Assembly (NCBI GenBank): GCA_016714535.1
Contig: JADKDR010000014.1
Location: 112,910 to 176,909, forward strand
From: Bacteroidota bacterium
GTDB lineage: Bacteria; Bacteroidota; Bacteroidia; AKYH767-A; OLB10
DNA: 64,000 bases
Direction: 5' to 3'
Shown piece after piece: positions 60,345-64,000 of this stretch. Numbering within the stretch: the stretch's first letter is position 1; the number at the start of each line of letters is the position of its first letter. The notes below the pieces were generated by a model, which saw only the letters and a program-made list of their open reading frames with translations, was not told where the DNA came from and did no database searches. Position numbers and translations under genes: made by a program.

Positions 60345-61847
60345 ATAAAAAAATTTATTTTAATAATAATTTGCATGCTTTGCATGCAAGGTGCTTACTC
60401 ACAGGGCCGCAATGCCAATTGGGTATTTGGTGATAGTGCAGGTATGCACTTTGATGGATTGAATACCCCTGCAGTTTATAAAACGAATTGCAAAAGCAAA
60501 GGCGAATCGTCAACAATTAGTGATAAAGCCGGGAATTTGTTATTTTATGAATTTGGCATATCTAGCTTGCCTGATCCTTGTGATGCTGTTTATGACAATG
60601 ATTTTGAATTGATGACTAATGGTGATTCTATTTTTGGTGATACATGGTATAATACAGATATTATTGTGCCTTTGCCGGATAATGATTCCTTATATTATTT
60701 ATTCTCTACAGTAATATCTAACAGCAATAGGGGATTATATTCTGCCATAATATCAAAACCTAATTTTCTTTCACCTGGTGTTGTGCTAACTAAAAACATT
60801 AAACATACATCGAGGCAATTATCCGATTGTATACAAGCAGTTAAACATGGTAATGGTCGCGATTGGTGGATAATAGTAAGAACAGGTGCCGTGGTGCCAA
60901 GTGACAGTTTTTTGTTTGGTTGCTTGATCAACAGGTCTTAGTGGCCCAATAGGAAGCAAAGCGGGTTTAAGCTCATTTGATGGATTTCATCATATTGCTT
61001 TTAATAAAGATGGTACAAAATTTACTCAAGTATCAGCATCTGGAATAATTGAAGAGTTTAATTTCGACCGTTGCACTGGCAACATTACCAGCAACCGCAT
61101 CATGCATTATCCTGTTACCATGAATTACCCACGTTTTTGGGGTGTAGCTTATTCACCAAATGGCCGCTTTGTTTATATGTCGCAATATAAAATAACTGAA
61201 GATACCGGATATATATATCAATTGGATATGAGTTTGCCTTCCCCTTGGCCTAATCGTGATACAATTTGGTATTGTCATCCCTATCAAAGCATATTTTTAC
61301 GTTTAGGGCCCAGATAAAAAATATATGTTTCGCATCCAGATAATCAATATGCTTTTCCATGGTATCCCTACCCCGACAGTTTGTTCACTAACGAGATTAC
61401 ATACCTCGGAGTAATAAACTCGCCCGACAGTCCTGCAACATCCTGCAACTTTCAACCTTATAGTTTTTACTTGGGCCTAACACCCGTTGTTATTTAGGTA
61501 CAAGCAACTTGCTAGATTATAATATGGGGCCACTTACAGGCAGCATTTGCGATACGCTTGGGTTGTCAATTGCAAGTAATGTTTTAGTGCAAGCTCATTT
61601 AAATGCTTACTACCATCAGTCTTGGCATGCTATCATCATCAATGCTGATAAGTTAAAGGGTAACCGTGCATCTATTCGTATTGTAAACAGCGAGGGTAAA
61701 GAAGTTTATCTTTCCATAAATGAAAAAATTATGCTAGGCTATTTACAAAAGAACGTGACTTTGCCAAACATAGCATCAGGAATATATATTGTAACCGTTA
61801 CAAGTGGTGGTCAGCAATTATCGCAAAAAGTGGTGGTGGGTGAGTGA
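60345..61847 (+). pseudogene. B3: secreted beta-propeller-like protein, mosaic and frameshifted
   Basis: A third B copy. The start codon aligned to B2's ATG reads ATA (60345). The signal peptide is B2-like, and the following blades are B1-like with hardly any difference (CKSKGESSTISDKAGNLLFYEF). Lesions relative to B1: T7-to-T6 at 60908-60913, a one-base loss near 60928, an extra G in 61306-61309, A7-to-A6 at 61317-61322, and a lost G near 61473. The last part (61509-61847) is open and ends in KVVVGE, unlike the KVVVEKW of B1. It is the last copy; the linker does not follow it. Confidence 0.8.
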
Positions 61848-62112
61848 GTAGTTGCAACCCAATCATAATAACTTATCGTTATTGCCCAACTAAAATTCAA
61901 GCTAAAGCACAAAGGCTTAATTTATTACCTTCCTCGTACACTCAATTTGAAAAATAATGAAGTGACATTTTATTTGAAAAAATAAAATAAATTCAATCAA
62001 CGCAAATGCTCATTTTTATTAGGACAATATTGTTATTAAATTAAAATTAATATACATCTCAATATTTTTTCAAACCACCCAAAAAATAAAACATACCGTT
62101 TACGCAAAATTA

Positions 62113-62143
62113 CTTGCACAAGTGTATAATTAATTTACTTTTG
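62113..62143 (+). promoter_or_regulatory. Consensus promoter of the heparinase-like gene
   Basis: CTTG at 62113-62116 and the exact -7 box TACTTTTG at 62136-62143 are separated by 19 bases. Transcription would start near 62148, about 75 bases before the ATG. Confidence 0.65.
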
Positions 62144-62146
62144 TGT

Positions 62147-62168
62147 TGTGAATGTAGTCACATTCACA
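62147..62168. promoter_or_regulatory. Palindrome TGTGAATGT-AGTC-ACATTCACA at the transcription start
   Basis: Perfect 9-bp arms with a 4-base spacer lie immediately after the -7 box and overlap the expected start of transcription. Position and symmetry suggest an operator for a dimeric regulator, or a 5' hairpin in the message. Confidence 0.5.
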
Positions 62169-62223
62169 CTTTTATATCTGCTGCATACAGCATTTTTGAT
62201 TTACTGATTTAGCTTTTTGTAAA

Positions 62224-64000
62224 ATGAAAAAACTATTTACCTTCTGTATCATTTTTGTTGCTTATAAAAATTTGTTTGCACAATTGCCTGTAAAAATTGA
62301 GCATCCACGTATATTGATGGATTCACTTACCAAAGTAGATTTAATTGTAAAGAAAAACAGCAATGATGCAGACTGGCTTGCCATGAAGTCACAGGCAGAT
62401 GCATTGTCCAATGCGGTTGTACAAACATTTAACAATACCAATGCCACCACATGGTATGGCAATGGACACATTTTTTATAGCTATCAAGGTGAATCGTGGA
62501 TGGCAGCAACCTATCCGCTTGCAATGACCCATCAAATGATGAAAGGCTTTATATCAGGTGCTTATCCAACAAGCTACTCCAATAAATTAATACAATTAGG
62601 AGATACAATTGTTGCGGCACATCAGCGATTTTTAGCCGGGGCACCACTAAGTCATAATGTTATTGATTATTACAATTCCTACTATGCCTCGCGAACGGTA
62701 CCGGGTACGCTTGCCATTATTTACGATTATTGCTACGATGAATTGTCAACCGCCCAGCGTGCAGCATATATAAGTACCATGAATGATTGGTTTAATGATA
62801 TTAAACTAAATGGCTATCAGCGCAATGGCCCTCCTACCGGAAATTATTATTGGGGGCACGCATTTGGAATTGGCTACATGGGTTTGGCAACAGCTAACGA
62901 AAACATACAAGCGCAAGCAATGATTGACTATGCACGTATGCGTCTTGATCTTTCACCATCTAACCTGATACCCAACTCACAAAAGCCAGAAGCTTCTCTT
63001 AAAGATGCTTTCGAAAACAATATAGAACCTGCAGGGTCAGGAGGATGGATGCAAAAAACGTATTATGGAACACCGTTTAAAGGCGGCTTCCATTTGCAGG
63101 GGTGGGGATATGGTGCCGAGTCGTTTAACCGGGTTATCGATTACCTGATTTCGATTAAAACCGCAACAACCGAAAATTTATTGACCACCACACAACCCTG
63201 GTGGCAACAAAATATAATGGCGTTGTATCATCAAATGTTGCCTAACCGATATGAGGTAGATCATGTTGGAGATTGGGGAGGAATATATAATAATATTTTC
63301 CCGTTAGGATTTCCCGGGCGAATAGCATACGCCTATGCAAACACAACATTAGGAGGCAATGCATATGATCTTGCTTTTAACCGCAGAGTTGTATTTCCAA
63401 TATGGGGGCAAGACCGTGCAGATTTTGATTTATGGGAAAAATTTTATTTCAAGAAAAACCAACCTGCTATTCAAATTGTATCACCTCCATATTATAGTGG
63501 TTTCACCGACAGCTACAATCAGTTGTTTGATACCTATAACAACAACAAAGCATTTCAATACTTTGTAATGCGCAACAATTGGACTGATACAGCTACCTGG
63601 ATTGCATTCAATGCCGAATCGCAATGGTACGATGACCATCAACATTTTGCCTGTGCATCATTTGAGTTAAAGCAAGGAGATAAATATTTATTAGTTGATG
63701 CCAACTCGCTCCCGCAGGATCCGCAATTCAATTACACTACCAATGGTACCAATTATGCGGCACATTCAGGCGCAACCAATACACTGTTCTTTAATGACCT
63801 TGGAGATTTTTTCGATCAAAATAATTATTGTTCACAAGGGCAACAGTTTTATTATGGACAAGACAAAACCGTTTGTAACGAACAGAGTATGGCCTATTCG
63901 TATTTTAGAATTGATGCCACCAATGCCTACAATTATTCTGGCGATACTACCACACTGGCAAGTAACAAACTCAGGCATTTCTATAGAAACTACCTGTATC
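62224..64000 (+). CDS. Secreted heparinase II/III-like protein, C-terminus outside window
   Basis: The frame is open from the ATG at 62224 to the edge (592 codons), so the 3' end is missing. A signal peptide (1-19, ending NLFAQ) is followed by an all-helical domain (about 20-400, HPRILMDSLTKVD at its start, then YYWGHAFGIGYMGLA), like the alpha/alpha toroid of uronic-acid polysaccharide lyases. From about 460 comes a heparinase II/III-like beta-sheet domain (DDHQHFACASFELKQGDKYL, DANSLPQDP, then HSGATNTLFFND). The His-rich DDHQHF segment fits the catalytic region of that family. The substrate is unknown. It has its own promoter and palindrome. Confidence 0.65.
   Translation, partial: MKKLFTFCIIFVAYKNLFAQLPVKIEHPRILMDSLTKVDLIVKKNSNDADWLAMKSQADALSNAVVQTFNNTNATTWYGNGHIFYSYQGESWMAATYPLAMTHQMMKGFISGAYPTSYSNKLIQLGDTIVAAHQRFLAGAPLSHNVIDYYNSYYASRTVPGTLAIIYDYCYDELSTAQRAAYISTMNDWFNDIKLNGYQRNGPPTGNYYWGHAFGIGYMGLATANENIQAQAMIDYARMRLDLSPSNLIPNSQKPEASLKDAFENNIEPAGSGGWMQKTYYGTPFKGGFHLQGWGYGAESFNRVIDYLISIKTATTENLLTTTQPWWQQNIMALYHQMLPNRYEVDHVGDWGGIYNNIFPLGFPGRIAYAYANTTLGGNAYDLAFNRRVVFPIWGQDRADFDLWEKFYFKKNQPAIQIVSPPYYSGFTDSYNQLFDTYNNNKAFQYFVMRNNWTDTATWIAFNAESQWYDDHQHFACASFELKQGDKYLLVDANSLPQDPQFNYTTNGTNYAAHSGATNTLFFNDLGDFFDQNNYCSQGQQFYYGQDKTVCNEQSMAYSYFRIDATNAYNYSGDTTTLASNKLRHFYRNYLY

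Larger units (their letters stand above)
48644..61847 (+). repeat. Tandem array, three units of about 4.46 kb
   Basis: The part of A1 from 48644 and B1 is followed by two further copies. The same landmark (TTACCCAAAC) is at 48646, 53110 and 57567, and B starts are at 51429, 55892 and 60345. Each A-B pair differs only in patches. Between B1-A2 (52938-53107) and B2-A3 (57395-57564) lies a 170-base linker, nearly identical in both, that is absent before A1 and after B3. By eye most of the beta-helix part is almost identical between copies. Confidence 0.92.
61848..62223 (+). other. 376-base gap downstream of the array
   Basis: No gene was seen in 61848-62100. A promoter (62113-62143) and a palindrome (62147-62168) for the next gene occupy the end. 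No terminator hairpin was recognised after B3. Confidence 0.5.

Noticed and set aside
48644..61847. CRISPR array as an explanation for the repeats
   Set aside because: Units are 4.46 kb, protein-coding, and have no short spacers. No cas gene is in the window.

Overview
The window looks like a chromosomal segment of a member of the Bacteroidota. The evidence is: several secreted proteins with type IX secretion (T9SS) C-terminal sorting domains or the gliding-associated CHU_C domain; promoters that fit TTTG-N19-TAnnTTTG; a long (658-residue) IspG of the type found in this phylum; DUF4476; a SusC/D-free but envelope-rich gene set; low GC content; and a tRNA without an encoded CCA. No rRNA, CRISPR array or phage structural module was seen.

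Layout. 1-9.7 kb is envelope and secretion: a LamG/PNGase F-like secreted protein (cut by the window start), an ABC exporter, a lipoprotein, a polysaccharide flippase, and a two-gene unit of a coiled-coil-ended secreted protein plus a V8-like serine protease with a T9SS tail. 9.7-32.5 kb is mainly housekeeping: FolK and tryptophan 2,3-dioxygenase, a 3-oxoadipyl-CoA-type thiolase, a UDP-glucuronate decarboxylase, three unknown exported proteins, IspG, a histidine kinase with a frameshifted LuxR-type regulator, a prolyl oligopeptidase, pyruvate carboxylase, DNA polymerase I and a PfkB kinase. 32.5-45.2 kb holds a DUF4476 protein, tRNA-Leu(CAA), prs-rplY, an HD phosphohydrolase, an Xre-RES toxin-antitoxin pair, two damaged genes (LVIVD lipoprotein and aldo/keto reductase) and a sigma factor / membrane CHU_C protein / secreted CHU_C protein cluster. 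45.2-46.9 kb is an insertion sequence with visible inverted ends that abuts a TPR-gene remnant.

47.1-61.85 kb is the most unusual part. It is a tandem array with a period of about 4.46 kb. Beta-helix proteins (A1, A2, A3) alternate with beta-propeller-like proteins (B1, B2, B3), all with T9SS-type tails. A1 alone carries an extra N-terminal propeller-like domain and lies behind a consensus promoter and a run of 13 C. The copies are mosaic: B3 begins like B2 and continues like B1. All except B1 carry small indels, mostly in homopolymer runs. This could be a surface-protein array evolving by duplication, gene conversion and slippage, or a repeat region partly spoiled by assembly error; the reads would decide. 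After it come a palindromic operator-like site and the start of a heparinase II/III-like secreted protein that runs off the window.

Cross-links. The same palindrome, ATCACTA-N4-TAGTGAT, occurs in front of the protease unit and between the histidine kinase and its regulator, which suggests one regulon. Single-base homopolymer lesions recur in single-copy genes as well as in the array, so some 'pseudogenes' here may be sequencing artefacts.
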